Assembly: GCA_964236695.1 (NCBI GenBank)
Contig: CAXSFU010000016.1
Coordinates: 1 to 50,465, forward strand
DNA: 50,465 nt
Reading direction: 5' to 3'
Origin: CAXSEF01 sp964236695
Lineage (GTDB): Bacteria; Pseudomonadota; Alphaproteobacteria; Acetobacterales; Acetobacteraceae
The notes under the pieces are model-generated. The model saw only the letters and a list, made by a program, of their open reading frames with translations. It ran no database searches and was not told where the DNA came from. Positions 19,670-28,602 of this stretch are shown piece after piece; positions within the stretch are counted from its first letter, which is position 1, and each line of letters starts with the position of its first letter. The position numbers and the translations under genes are program-made.

Positions 19670-20689
19670 GTGACGCATTTCTTCTACGACACGATGGGCG
19701 GCCACTTCGTCCTCACGCTGGCCGAGACGCTGGCGATCATGGTGCCGCTGCTGGTCTCGGTCGCCTACATGACCTACGCCGAGCGCAAGATCCTCGCCGC
19801 GATGCAGCTGCGCGTCGGCCCCAACGTGGTCGGGCCCTTCGGCCTGCTGCAGCCGTTCGCCGACGCGCTGAAGATGCTGATGAAGGAGACGGTGGTGCCC
19901 ACGGGCGCCAACCGCGTGCTGTTCCTGCTGGCGCCGGTGCTGACCTTCGTCCTCGCCATGATCGCCTGGGCGGTGATCCCGATGGGCGACGGCTGGGCGA
20001 TCGCCGACATCAACGTGGGCGTGCTCTACCTGTTCGCGATCAGCTCGCTCGGCGTCTACGGCATCATCATCGCCGGCTGGGCCAGCAACTCGAAATACGC
20101 CTTCCTCGGCGCGCTCCGCTCGGCCGCGCAGATGGTCAGCTACGAGGTCTCCATAGGCCTCGTGATCGTCTGCGTGCTGCTGTGCGTGGGCTCGCTGAAC
20201 CTCAACGACATCGTTCGCGCGCAGCGCCACGTCTGGTTCTGCATCCCGTTGCTGCCGATGTTCGTGGTGTTCTTCATCTCGGCGCTCGCCGAGACCAACC
20301 GCGCCCCCTTCGACCTGGCAGAGGGGGAGAGCGAGATCGTCGCCGGCTTCATGGTCGAGTACAGCTCGATGTCGTACGGCCTGTTCTTCCTGGGCGAGTA
20401 CGCCAACATGTTCCTGATGAGCGCCATGACCTCGATCCTGTTCATGGGCGGCTGGCAGGCGCCGTTCGGCATCGCGCCGTTCACCTGGATCCCGGGTACG
20501 GTGTGGTTCCTGCTCAAGATTGCTTTCGTGATGTTCATGTTCGTCTGGGTGCGCGCCACCTTTCCGCGCTTCCGCTACGACCAGCTGATGCGCCTGGGCT
20601 GGAAGGTTTTTCTTCCGCTGTCGCTGTTCTGGCTGGTGCTGACGGCAAGCGTGCTGATGGCGATGGGGTGGCTGCCGGACGGAGCCTAA
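19670..20689 (+). CDS. nuoH: NADH-quinone oxidoreductase subunit H
   Basis: The ND1-like membrane subunit joins the two arms of complex I and lines the quinone tunnel. The 339-residue product has eight or so membrane helices, with YAERKILAAMQLRVGPNVVGPFGLLQPFADALKM and the acidic quinone-site loop ETNRAPFDLAEGESEIVAGFMVEYSS (landmarks only). The start is a GTG four bases after nuoG, and the product begins MTHFFYDTMGGHF. Confidence 0.97.
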   Translation: MTHFFYDTMGGHFVLTLAETLAIMVPLLVSVAYMTYAERKILAAMQLRVGPNVVGPFGLLQPFADALKMLMKETVVPTGANRVLFLLAPVLTFVLAMIAWAVIPMGDGWAIADINVGVLYLFAISSLGVYGIIIAGWASNSKYAFLGALRSAAQMVSYEVSIGLVIVCVLLCVGSLNLNDIVRAQRHVWFCIPLLPMFVVFFISALAETNRAPFDLAEGESEIVAGFMVEYSSMSYGLFFLGEYANMFLMSAMTSILFMGGWQAPFGIAPFTWIPGTVWFLLKIAFVMFMFVWVRATFPRFRYDQLMRLGWKVFLPLSLFWLVLTASVLMAMGWLPDGA

Positions 20690-20822
20690 AGGAAGGCCAG
20701 GGGCTCTGCCCCTGGACCCCGCCAGGGCGAGCCGCCCTGGACCGGCCTTCCTGGTCCTTTCATGGGCCGGTCCAGGGGCGGCTCGCCCCTGGCGGGTCTG
20801 GGCAGAGCCCAGGCTTGCTTGC
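20690..20822. repeat. Palindromic intergenic repeat, copy within nuo operon (nuoH/nuoI)
   Basis: Nearly symmetric full copy: left CCAGGGGCTCTGCCCCTGG and CCAGGGCGAGCCGCCCTGG, right CCAGGGGCGGCTCGCCCCTGG and CTGGGCAGAGCCCAG ending CTTGCTT. Just after it, GCGGGG-TATT-CCCCGC (20836-20851) forms a further small hairpin. Confidence 0.88.
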
Positions 20823-20872
20823 TGAATGCTGCGGCGCGGGGTATTCCCCGCCCGCCTGTGTAGGGGTTGGAG

Positions 20873-21361
20873 ATGGCGTTCCTGGACCGCACTGCGCGGA
20901 GTCTTCTGCTGGGCGAGCTGATCGCCGGGATGGGCCTGACGCTGGGCTACATGTTCAAGCCCAAGGCGACCATCAACTATCCCTACGAGAAGAACCCGCT
21001 GAGCCCCCGCTTCAAGGGCGAGCACGCCCTGCGCCGCTACCCCAACGGCGAGGAGCGCTGCATCGCGTGCAAGCTGTGCGAGGCGGTGTGCCCCGCGCTC
21101 GCGATCACCATCGAGGCGGAGCCGCGCGGCGACGGCAGCCGGCGCACCACGCGCTACGACATCGACATGACCAAGTGCATCTACTGCGGCCTGTGCGAGG
21201 AGGCCTGCCCGGTCGACGCGATCGTGGAAGGGCCCAACCTCGAGTTCGCCACCGAGACGCGCGAGGAGCTGATGTACGACAAGGCCAAGCTGCTCGCCAA
21301 CGGCGACCGCTGGGAGGTCGAGCTGGCACGCCGGCTCGAGCTCGATGCGCCGTACCGCTGA
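20873..21361 (+). CDS. nuoI: NADH-quinone oxidoreductase subunit I
   Basis: NuoI is the 23-kDa ferredoxin-like subunit with [4Fe-4S] clusters N6a and N6b between NuoG and NuoB. The 162-residue product has the two motifs CIACKLCEAVCP and CIYCGLCEEACP and starts MAFLDRTARSLLLGEL, as in relatives. ATG 20873 is preferred over a TTG at 20867. GGGG at 20863-20866 is a plausible ribosome site. The gene stands alone between two repeat copies. Confidence 0.98.
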   Translation: MAFLDRTARSLLLGELIAGMGLTLGYMFKPKATINYPYEKNPLSPRFKGEHALRRYPNGEERCIACKLCEAVCPALAITIEAEPRGDGSRRTTRYDIDMTKCIYCGLCEEACPVDAIVEGPNLEFATETREELMYDKAKLLANGDRWEVELARRLELDAPYR

Positions 21362-21390
21362 GATGACGCCGGCGGGTGCTGGCCGGCGAG

Positions 21391-21518
21391 GCAAGGAAGG
21401 CCAGGGGCTCTGCCTCTGGACCCCGCCAAAGGCAGGCCCTTGGAACCCTCTCCTTAAGTCAAGGGATCAAAGGGTCCTCGGGCCCTTTGCGGGTCTGGGC
21501 AGAGCCCAGCCTTGCTTC
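21391..21518. repeat. Palindromic intergenic repeat, copy within nuo operon (nuoI/nuoJ)
   Basis: Left CCAGGGGCTCTGCCTCTGG (one arm mismatch), inner AAAGGCAGGCCCTT, a TTAAG middle (CTCCTTAAGTC), then right AAAGGGTCCTCGGGCCCTTT and CTGGGCAGAGCCCAG-CCTTGCTT. The right half closely matches the copy at 43338-43463. Confidence 0.87.
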
Positions 21519-21565
21519 CATTCCCGCGCCTTGCCACCCACGATCTCCTGCCCGGGAACGTCACG

Positions 21566-22297
21566 TTGATCGCCACCCTGTTCTGGTACGTGTTCGCCGC
21601 CGTCCTGCTCGGCTCGGCGGCCGGCGTGGTCACCTCGCGCAATCCCGTGCATTCCGTGCTGTTCCTGATCCTGGCGTTCTTCAACGCGGCCGGGCTGTTC
21701 CTGCTGGCCGGCGCCGAGTTCCTCGCCTTCATCCTGGTGATCGTCTACGTCGGCGCGGTCGCGGTGCTGTTCCTGTTCGTCGTGATGATGCTCGACGTGA
21801 ACTTCTCCGAATTGCGCGAGGGCTTCCAGCGCTACGCCCCGGTCGGCGCCGCCGTCGGGCTGGTGCTGTTCGTCGAGCTGGCGGTGTTCCTGACCGGCTG
21901 GCGCGTGTCGCCGGCCAACGCGGTGCTGCGCCTGTCTGCGACGCCGGCGGGCGTGTCGAACACCGCCGCGATCGGCCGGGTGCTGTACACGGATTACGCG
22001 CTGCTGTTCCAGCTCTCTGGGCTGATCCTGCTGGTGGCGATGATGGGGGCGATCGTGCTGACGCTGCGCGAGCGCACTGCGTCGCGCCACCAGGACATCG
22101 CCCGCCAGCAGGCCCGCGACCCGGCGCTGAGCCTCTCGATGGTGCGCGTGCCGCTGCGTCAGGGCGTGGGCAGCGCCGGCATCCTGCGCCCGCTGCCGGA
22201 GCCGGCGCTGCTGCCGGCCGGCGACGACGCGCATGGCGCGCACCCGACGCCGGCCGGCGTGGCGGCGGACCACGAAGCGCATGGAGGCCATACCTGA
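21566..22297 (+). CDS. nuoJ: NADH-quinone oxidoreductase subunit J
   Basis: The ND6-like membrane subunit J has five helices, among them LFLILAFFNAAGLFLLAGAEFLA and VIVYVGAVAVLFLFVVMML, the family hallmark. I choose TTG 21566 (LIATLFWYVFAA) with GGGA upstream, giving 243 residues; the frame can be read from 21512, but that part is repeat sequence. The C-terminal 60 residues extend beyond the usual end and finish in a His/Asp/Ala-rich tail (DHEAHGGH). Confidence 0.93.
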   Translation: MIATLFWYVFAAVLLGSAAGVVTSRNPVHSVLFLILAFFNAAGLFLLAGAEFLAFILVIVYVGAVAVLFLFVVMMLDVNFSELREGFQRYAPVGAAVGLVLFVELAVFLTGWRVSPANAVLRLSATPAGVSNTAAIGRVLYTDYALLFQLSGLILLVAMMGAIVLTLRERTASRHQDIARQQARDPALSLSMVRVPLRQGVGSAGILRPLPEPALLPAGDDAHGAHPTPAGVAADHEAHGGHT

Positions 22298-22307
22298 TGG
22301 GGATCGC

Positions 22308-22619
22308 ATGCTGGCGGTAAGCCTGGGCCACTACCTCGCGGTGGGCGCGATCCTTCTGGTGCTCGGCATCTTCGGCATCTTCCTGAACCGCAAGAACGTC
22401 ATCGTCATCCTGATGTCGATCGAGCTGATCCTGCTCGCGGTCAACCTCAACCTGGTGGCGTTCTCCGCGGCGCTCGGCGACCTCGCGGGGCAGATCTTGG
22501 CAATGTTCGTGCTCACCGTGGCGGCGGCGGAGGCTGCGATCGGCCTCGCGATCGTGGTGGTGTATTTCCGCAACCGCGGCTCGATCCAGGTCGAGGACGT
22601 GAACCTGATGAAGGGCTGA
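22308..22619 (+). CDS. nuoK: NADH-quinone oxidoreductase subunit K
   Basis: ND4L-like subunit of 103 residues with three membrane helices and the conserved Glu residues of the proton path in VILMSIELILLAVNLNLVAF and VLTVAAAEAAIGLAIVV. ATG 22308 gives the family start (MLAVSLGHYLAVGAILLVLG), preceded by GGGGAT. It sits 10 bases after nuoJ and 2 bases before nuoL. Confidence 0.97.
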   Translation: MLAVSLGHYLAVGAILLVLGIFGIFLNRKNVIVILMSIELILLAVNLNLVAFSAALGDLAGQILAMFVLTVAAAEAAIGLAIVVVYFRNRGSIQVEDVNLMKG

Positions 22620-22621
22620 GG

Positions 22622-24550
22622 ATGCTGTATGCGACCGCCGTCTTCGCCCCTCTGGTCGGCTCGCTGGTGGCGGGGCTGCTCGGACGGGCCATCGGCGACA
22701 GGGCGGCCCAGGCGGCGACGATCCTGCTGATGGCGCTGGCCGCGGTGTGCGGCACGCTGAACTGGGTGGACTATGTGTGGCACGGCGGCGTGCCCGGCGC
22801 CCTGCCGATCGCCACCTGGATGGACGTGGGCAGCTTCCAGGTCGGCTGGGACCTGCACCGCGACACCATGTCGATCTCCATGGTGGCGATGGTGACCTGC
22901 GTGGCCACCCTCGTGCACGTCTACAGCGTCGGCTACATGGGCCACGAGCAGCAGCCGACCTACCGGTTCTTCTCCTACCTCAGCCTGTTCTCCTTCGCGA
23001 TGCTGGCGCTCGTCAGCGCCGACAACCTGCTGCAGCTGTTCTTCGGCTGGGAGGGCGTCGGCCTCGCGAGCTACCTGCTGATCGGCTACTGGTACGACCG
23101 GCCCTCCGCCAACGCGGCCGCGATCAAGGCCATGGTGGTCAACCGCGTCGGCGACCTCAGCTTCGCGGTCGGCATCGCCCTGGTGTTCCTGCTGTTCGGC
23201 GCCATCGACTTCCCCACGATCTTCGCCCACGTCCAGGACCACGTGTCCGACACCTACGGGGTGTTCGGGACAGAGTGGCGGGCGTTCGAGGTGATCGGCG
23301 TGCTGCTGTTCATCGGTGCCATGGGCAAGTCGGCGCAGATCTTCCTCCACACCTGGCTGCCCGACGCGATGGAGGGGCCGACCCCGGTCTCCGCCCTGAT
23401 CCACGCCGCGACCATGGTGACGGCCGGCGTGTTCCTGGTCAGCCGCATGTCGCCGATCCTGGAGTTCGCGCCCGGTGCCCTGCGCATGGTCACCGTGATC
23501 GGCGGCACGACCTGCTTCTTCGCGGCGACGATCGCCCTGGTGCAGCCCGACATCAAGCGTGTCATCGCCTATTCCACGTGCTCGCAGCTCGGCTACATGT
23601 TCCTCGCCGCCGGCGTGGGCGCCTTCCAGGCGTCGATGTTCCACCTCTTCACCCACGCCTTCTTCAAGGCGCTGCTGTTCCTGTGCGCGGGCTCGGTGAT
23701 CCACGCCATGCACGACGAGCAGGACATGTTCCGCATGGGCGGCCTGTGGCGGAAGATTCCCATCACCTACGTCTGCATGTGGGCCGGCAGCCTGGCGCTT
23801 GGCGGCATCTACCCGTTCGCCGGCTACTGGTCCAAGGATGCGATCCTGGAAAGCGCCTGGGCGGCGCACACCGGCGTCGGTCTCTACGCCTTCACGCTCG
23901 GCACGATCGCCGCGTTCCTCACTGCGTTCTACTCGTGGCGCCTGCTGATCCTGACCTTCCACGGCCGCGCCCACGATCCCGACAGGCTGGCCCACGCCCA
24001 CGAGAGCCCGCCGTCCATGTGGGTGCCGCTCGTGCTGCTGTCCGTGGGCGCCGTGCTGGCCGGCGTATTGCTCAAGTCGCTGTTCATCGGCGAGGACCAG
24101 GGCTGGTTCTGGCGCGGCGCGATCTTCTCCGGCCCGAACAACCACGTGCTGCTGTCGGCAGAGCACGTGCCGGCACTGATCGCCCTGCTGCCCACCGTGA
24201 TGGGCCTGGGCGGCATTGCACTCGCCTACTTCCTCTACATGGTGCGCCCCGCGCTGCCGGCGGTGCTGGCGACGCGGTTTCGCCCGCTCTACCTGTTCCT
24301 GCTCAACAAGTGGTACTTCGACGAGCTGTACGACGCGATCTTCGTGCGCCCGGCAAAGTGGCTGGCGCGCGAGTTCTGGCATGTCGGCGACGAGCGGATC
24401 ATCGACGGCCTGCCCAACGGCATTGCCCTGCTGACCACCGACGGCTCGCGGCAGGTGGTGCGCATCCAGACCGGCTCGATCGCGGTCTATGCCTTCACCA
24501 TGCTGATCGGCCTGGTCGGCCTGGTCACCATCTTCCTCCTGTTCCGGTGA
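22622..24550 (+). CDS. nuoL: NADH-quinone oxidoreductase subunit L
   Basis: The ND5-like antiporter-type subunit at the end of the membrane arm, 642 residues. The Mrp-type core shows FFGWEGVGLASYLLIGYWY, MGKSAQIFLHTWLPDAMEGPTPVSALIHAATMV and the helix-breaking STCSQLGYMFLAAG segment. The C-terminal lateral helix and anchor helix (FTMLIGLVGLVTIFLLF) are present. ATG 22622 lies two bases after nuoK. Confidence 0.97.
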   Translation: MLYATAVFAPLVGSLVAGLLGRAIGDRAAQAATILLMALAAVCGTLNWVDYVWHGGVPGALPIATWMDVGSFQVGWDLHRDTMSISMVAMVTCVATLVHVYSVGYMGHEQQPTYRFFSYLSLFSFAMLALVSADNLLQLFFGWEGVGLASYLLIGYWYDRPSANAAAIKAMVVNRVGDLSFAVGIALVFLLFGAIDFPTIFAHVQDHVSDTYGVFGTEWRAFEVIGVLLFIGAMGKSAQIFLHTWLPDAMEGPTPVSALIHAATMVTAGVFLVSRMSPILEFAPGALRMVTVIGGTTCFFAATIALVQPDIKRVIAYSTCSQLGYMFLAAGVGAFQASMFHLFTHAFFKALLFLCAGSVIHAMHDEQDMFRMGGLWRKIPITYVCMWAGSLALGGIYPFAGYWSKDAILESAWAAHTGVGLYAFTLGTIAAFLTAFYSWRLLILTFHGRAHDPDRLAHAHESPPSMWVPLVLLSVGAVLAGVLLKSLFIGEDQGWFWRGAIFSGPNNHVLLSAEHVPALIALLPTVMGLGGIALAYFLYMVRPALPAVLATRFRPLYLFLLNKWYFDELYDAIFVRPAKWLAREFWHVGDERIIDGLPNGIALLTTDGSRQVVRIQTGSIAVYAFTMLIGLVGLVTIFLLFR

Positions 24551-24554
24551 CACG

Positions 24555-26129
24555 ATGAACGCCGCCGGCTTCCCGATCCTCTCCCTTGTCACCTTCCTGC
24601 CGCTGGTGGGCTGCGTCTTCATCATGTCCGTGCGCGGCACCGAGGCGGTCGTCGCGTCCAATGCGCGCTGGGCGGCGCTGTGGACCAGCCTCGTGGTGTT
24701 CGTGATCAGCCTCGTGCTGTGGGTGCGCTTCGACACGTCGCAGCCCGGCTTCCAGTTCACCGAGCGCCACGAGTGGCTGCCCGGGTTCCACGTCGCCTAC
24801 GCCATGGGCGTGGACGGCATCTCCGTGCTGTTCGTGCTGCTGTCGACCGCGCTGACGCCGATCTGCATCCTGGCCAGCTGGGAGTCGGTGCACTTCCGGG
24901 TTCGCGAGTACATGATCGCGTTCCTCGTGCTCGAGACCATGATGGTCGGCATGTTCTCGGCGATGGACTTCGTCGTGTTCTACATGTTCTTCGAGGGCGT
25001 GCTGATCCCGATGTACCTGATCATCGGCGTCTGGGGCGGCACGCGCAGGGTCTACGCCTCGTTCAAGTTCTTCCTCTACACCTTCGCCGGCTCCGTGCTG
25101 ATGCTGCTGGCCCTGCTCGCGATGTGGTACGTCGCCGGCACCACCGACATCCCGACGCTGATGGCGACCAGCTTCACGCCGCGCATGCAGTTCTGGCTGT
25201 TCCTCGCCTTCCTCGCCTCGTTCGCGGTGAAGGTGCCGATGTGGCCGGTGCACACCTGGCTGCCGGACGCGCACGTCGAGGCGCCGACCGCGGGCTCGGT
25301 GATCCTGGCGGGCGTGCTGCTCAAGATGGGCGCCTACGGCTTCCTGCGCTTCTCCGTGCCGATGCTGCCGCAGGCGTCGCAGCAGTTCGCGCCGCTGATG
25401 TACGCGCTGGCCGTGGTCGCGGTGATCTACACCTCGCTGGTCGCCTTCGCGCAGACCGACATGAAGAAGCTGATCGCCTACTCGTCGATCGCCCACATGG
25501 GCGTCGTGGTAATCGGCATCTTCACCTTCGACGTGCAGGGCCTGCAGGGCGCGCTGTTCCTCATGCTCAGCCACGGCATCGTCTCGGCGGCGATGTTCCT
25601 GTGCGTCGGCGTGGTCTACGACCGCCTGCACACCCGCGAGATCGCCCGCTACGGCGGCCTCGCCGTGACCATGCCGCTGTATGCCGCGGTGTTCATGGTG
25701 TTCACCATGGGCAACATCGGCCTGCCCGGCACCTCCGGCTTCGTCGGCGAGTTCCTCGTCCTCGTCGGCGCGTTCCAGGTGAGCCTGTGGCTGGCGCTGC
25801 TCGGCTCCTTCGGCATGGTGCTCGGCGCGGTCTACGGCCTCTACCTGTACCGCCGGGTGATCTTCGGCCGCCTGACCCGCGACGACCTGCGCGGCCTGCT
25901 CGACCTGTCGCCGCGCGAGATCGGCATCTTCGCGCCGCTCGTCGTGCTGACGCTGTGGATGGGCTTCTACCCGAGCAGCTTCACGCAGTTCTTCGGCGCC
26001 ACCGTCGACTCCGTGGTCGCCCACCACGAGGCCGCGCTCGGCCTGCCGTCCACAGTGCACCTTGCCGATGCCGGGTCCGCCTCGCTGGCGGCCGCAAATC
26101 CCATCCCCGCGGCGGAGCCGGCACGATGA
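24555..26129 (+). CDS. nuoM: NADH-quinone oxidoreductase subunit M
   Basis: The ND4-like antiporter-type subunit, 524 residues and about 14 membrane helices. Landmarks are YAMGVDGISVLFVLLSTALTP, FFEGVLIPMYLIIGVWGG with the key Glu, KVPMWPVHTWLPDAHVEAPT with the central Lys, and YSSIAHMGVVVIG. It starts four bases after nuoL and overlaps nuoN (ATGA). The Ala-rich C-terminal end is slightly longer than usual. Confidence 0.97.
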   Translation: MNAAGFPILSLVTFLPLVGCVFIMSVRGTEAVVASNARWAALWTSLVVFVISLVLWVRFDTSQPGFQFTERHEWLPGFHVAYAMGVDGISVLFVLLSTALTPICILASWESVHFRVREYMIAFLVLETMMVGMFSAMDFVVFYMFFEGVLIPMYLIIGVWGGTRRVYASFKFFLYTFAGSVLMLLALLAMWYVAGTTDIPTLMATSFTPRMQFWLFLAFLASFAVKVPMWPVHTWLPDAHVEAPTAGSVILAGVLLKMGAYGFLRFSVPMLPQASQQFAPLMYALAVVAVIYTSLVAFAQTDMKKLIAYSSIAHMGVVVIGIFTFDVQGLQGALFLMLSHGIVSAAMFLCVGVVYDRLHTREIARYGGLAVTMPLYAAVFMVFTMGNIGLPGTSGFVGEFLVLVGAFQVSLWLALLGSFGMVLGAVYGLYLYRRVIFGRLTRDDLRGLLDLSPREIGIFAPLVVLTLWMGFYPSSFTQFFGATVDSVVAHHEAALGLPSTVHLADAGSASLAAANPIPAAEPAR

Positions 26130-27625
26130 ACCCGGCTTCCTCCGCACCCGGCCTGATCGCCGGCCAGCCGCTTGCCGCCGCCGGCCCGTCGGTCGCCGGC
26201 CTGTCGCACTGGGCGCTCGCCCTGCCAGAGATCGTGCTGGCGCTGCTCGGCCTGCTGATCCTGGTCTACGGCGTCACCCGCCCGCGCGACTCGGCCCTGG
26301 CCTGCACCATGCTCGTGCTCGCCGCCCTGCTGGTCACCGCCGGCCTGGTCGTGCAGTCCCCGGACGGCATCGCCTATGGCGGGCTGATCGTGTCCGACGC
26401 GTTCAGCCGCTTCACCCAGGTGCTGATCCTGGCCGGTGCCGCGCTGACCACGATCCTGGCGCTGGACTACAACGAGCGCCAGGAGATCGCCCGCTTCGAG
26501 TTCCCGCTGCTGGTGGTGTTCTCCACGATCGGCATGCTCGTCATGGCGCAGGCCGCCAGCCTGATGACCCTCTACATGGGCCTCGAGCTGCAGAGCCTCG
26601 CGGTCTACGTGCTGTGCTCCTTCGCCCGCGACGACGTCCGCTCCTCCGAGGCCGGCCTGAAGTACTTCGTGCTCAGCGCGCTCGCCTCCGGCCTGCTGCT
26701 CTACGGCATCTCGCTGTGCTACGGCTTCTCCGGGACCATGGAGTTCTCCCTGATCGCCCAGGCGGTCGCGGCCCCGGGCGGCACCTCCGTCGGCCTCGTG
26801 ATCGGCATCGTGTTCATCGTCGCTGGCCTGGCGTTCAAGCTGTCCGCGGTGCCGTTCCACATGTGGACGCCCGACGTCTACGAGGGCGCGCCCACCCCGG
26901 TCACCGCCTTCATGAGCACCGCGCCCAAGGTGGCGCCGTTCGCCGTGCTGCTGCGTGCCATGGTGGTTCCCTTCGGCCACGTGCTGCACGACTGGCAGCA
27001 GCTCATCATCCTGGTGTCGATCTGCTCGATGATCCTGGGCAGCCTCGCCGCCATCGGCCAGACCAGCATCAAGCGGCTGATGGCCTACTCCTCCATCGGC
27101 CACATGGGCTACGCGCTGATCGGCTTGGCCGCCGGCTCGGAGGCGGGCATCCGCGGCACGCTGATCTACCTGGTGACCTACGTGTTCATGAACGCCGGCA
27201 CCTTCGCCTGCATCGTGGCGATGCGCCGCCGCGGCCTCGCCCTGGAGCGCATCTCCGACCTGGGTGGCCTGGCGAAGACCGACCCGGTGCTGGCGCTGGT
27301 GATGGCGGTGCTGATGTTCTCCATGGCCGGCGTGCCGCCGATGTCCGGGTTCTTCGGCAAGCTGTTCGTGTTCCAGGCCGCGGTGCAGTCCGGCCTGTGG
27401 ACCCTGGCCGTGATCGGCGTGCTGACCAGCGTGATCGGGCTGTACTACTACCTGCGCGTGGTGAAGGTGATGTACTTCGATGACGCGGAGGAGGCATTCG
27501 ACACCCGCGCGTCCTCGCTGTCGTTCGTTGCCGTGGTCGGCGGGCTGTTCACCTTCCTGTTCTTCCTGATGCCGGCGCCGGTGGTGCAGGCGGCGGAGAC
27601 CGCGGCGCGGGCGCTGTTCGGGTGA
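26126..27625 (+). CDS. nuoN: NADH-quinone oxidoreductase subunit N
   Basis: The ND2-like antiporter-type subunit, 499 residues. It shows LYMGLELQSLAVYVLCSFARDD, SAVPFHMWTPDVYEGAPTPVTAFMS, and KRLMAYSSIGHMGYALIG. ATG 26126 overlaps the nuoM stop; the longer open frame upstream is an out-of-frame reading of nuoM. It is the last gene of complex I. In many relatives birA comes next; here a repeat and then coaX follow. Confidence 0.97.
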   Translation: MNPASSAPGLIAGQPLAAAGPSVAGLSHWALALPEIVLALLGLLILVYGVTRPRDSALACTMLVLAALLVTAGLVVQSPDGIAYGGLIVSDAFSRFTQVLILAGAALTTILALDYNERQEIARFEFPLLVVFSTIGMLVMAQAASLMTLYMGLELQSLAVYVLCSFARDDVRSSEAGLKYFVLSALASGLLLYGISLCYGFSGTMEFSLIAQAVAAPGGTSVGLVIGIVFIVAGLAFKLSAVPFHMWTPDVYEGAPTPVTAFMSTAPKVAPFAVLLRAMVVPFGHVLHDWQQLIILVSICSMILGSLAAIGQTSIKRLMAYSSIGHMGYALIGLAAGSEAGIRGTLIYLVTYVFMNAGTFACIVAMRRRGLALERISDLGGLAKTDPVLALVMAVLMFSMAGVPPMSGFFGKLFVFQAAVQSGLWTLAVIGVLTSVIGLYYYLRVVKVMYFDDAEEAFDTRASSLSFVAVVGGLFTFLFFLMPAPVVQAAETAARALFG

Positions 27626-27631
27626 GGCAGC

Positions 27632-27782
27632 CAGCAAGGCCGGGGGCTCTGCCCCTGGACCCCGCCAAAGGCAAGCCTTTGGAAACCTGGACGGGGCCGG
27701 CGGCACCTCCCGCTTTTCCTTCATGTGCGCCGGTCCAGGGGCGCTGCCCCTGGCGGGTCCAGGGCAGAGCCCTGGCCTTCCT
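27632..27782. repeat. Palindromic intergenic repeat, copy between nuoN and coaX
   Basis: Left GGGGGCTCTGCCCCTGG and AAAGGCAAGCCTTT, middle GACGGGGCCGGCGGCAC shared with the first copy in the window, right CCAGGGGCGCTGCCCCTGG and CCAGGGCAGAGCCCTGG-CCTT. It occupies nearly all of the nuoN-coaX gap. Confidence 0.87.
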
Positions 27783-27792
27783 GGCCTGACCC

Positions 27793-28602
27793 ATGCTTCT
27801 CGTCATCGACGCCGGCAACACCAACATCGTGTTCGCGGTCCACGACGGGACCCGCTGGGTCGGCAACTTCCGCATCGCGACCGAGGCGCAGCGCACCTCG
27901 GACGAGTACGCCGTGTGGCTGATGGCACTGCTGGCGCTGCGCCGCATCCCGCCCGCCGAGGTCCGCACCGCGGTGATCGGCACCGTGGTGCCCGCGGCGC
28001 TCTACCACCTGCGCCGCCTGTGCCGCGACTGGTTCGAGGTGGAGCCCCTGATCGCGAACTCGACGCTACACTGGGGTTTCGAGATACGCGTCGACAACCC
28101 GTCCGAGGTCGGTGCCGACCGCCTGGTCAACGCGCTGGCCGCGCACGAGCGCTACCGCGGCCCGCTGGTGGTGATCGACTTCGGCACCGCGACGACCTTC
28201 GACGTGGTGGAGGGCGACGGCGCCTATGTGGGCGGGGTGATCGCGCCGGGCATCAACCTGTCGATCGAGGCGCTGCACCAGGCCGCCGCCCGCCTGCCCA
28301 GGATCGGCATCGGCCGGCCGCAGGCGGTGATCGGGCGCTCGACGGTCCCGGCCATGCAGTCGGGCATCTACTGGGGCTACGTCGGCCTGATCGAGGGCCT
28401 CGTGGCGCGCATCCAGGGCGAGTTCGATCGCCCGCTGAAGGTCGTGGCCACGGGGGGACTGGCGCCGCTGTTCTCCGAGGGAACCCTGGTGATGGAACGC
28501 ATCGATCCCGATCTGACCCTTGACGGACTGCGCCTGTTGGCGCAGCGCAATCCCACCCCCACATTGTCTCGTGACAGAACAAGACTGATAGAAGGCGATT
28601 AA
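27793..28602 (+). CDS. coaX: Type III pantothenate kinase
   Basis: CoaX phosphorylates pantothenate in the first step of coenzyme A synthesis and, unlike CoaA, is not inhibited by CoA. The 269-residue product has the ASKHA-fold phosphate motif DAGNTNIVFA at residues 6-15, the segment DNPSEVGADRLVNA, the second phosphate motif DFGTATTFD and GGVIAPGINLS, all diagnostic. ATG 27793 follows directly on repeat sequence, with no clear ribosome site. Its TAA overlaps the rnj ATG (TAATG), so the two are translationally coupled. Confidence 0.97.
   Translation: MLLVIDAGNTNIVFAVHDGTRWVGNFRIATEAQRTSDEYAVWLMALLALRRIPPAEVRTAVIGTVVPAALYHLRRLCRDWFEVEPLIANSTLHWGFEIRVDNPSEVGADRLVNALAAHERYRGPLVVIDFGTATTFDVVEGDGAYVGGVIAPGINLSIEALHQAAARLPRIGIGRPQAVIGRSTVPAMQSGIYWGYVGLIEGLVARIQGEFDRPLKVVATGGLAPLFSEGTLVMERIDPDLTLDGLRLLAQRNPTPTLSRDRTRLIEGD

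Noticed and set aside
20690..21518. Insertion sequence in the nuo operon
   Set aside because: The intergenic palindromes are too short and contain no transposase; they belong to the dispersed repeat family.
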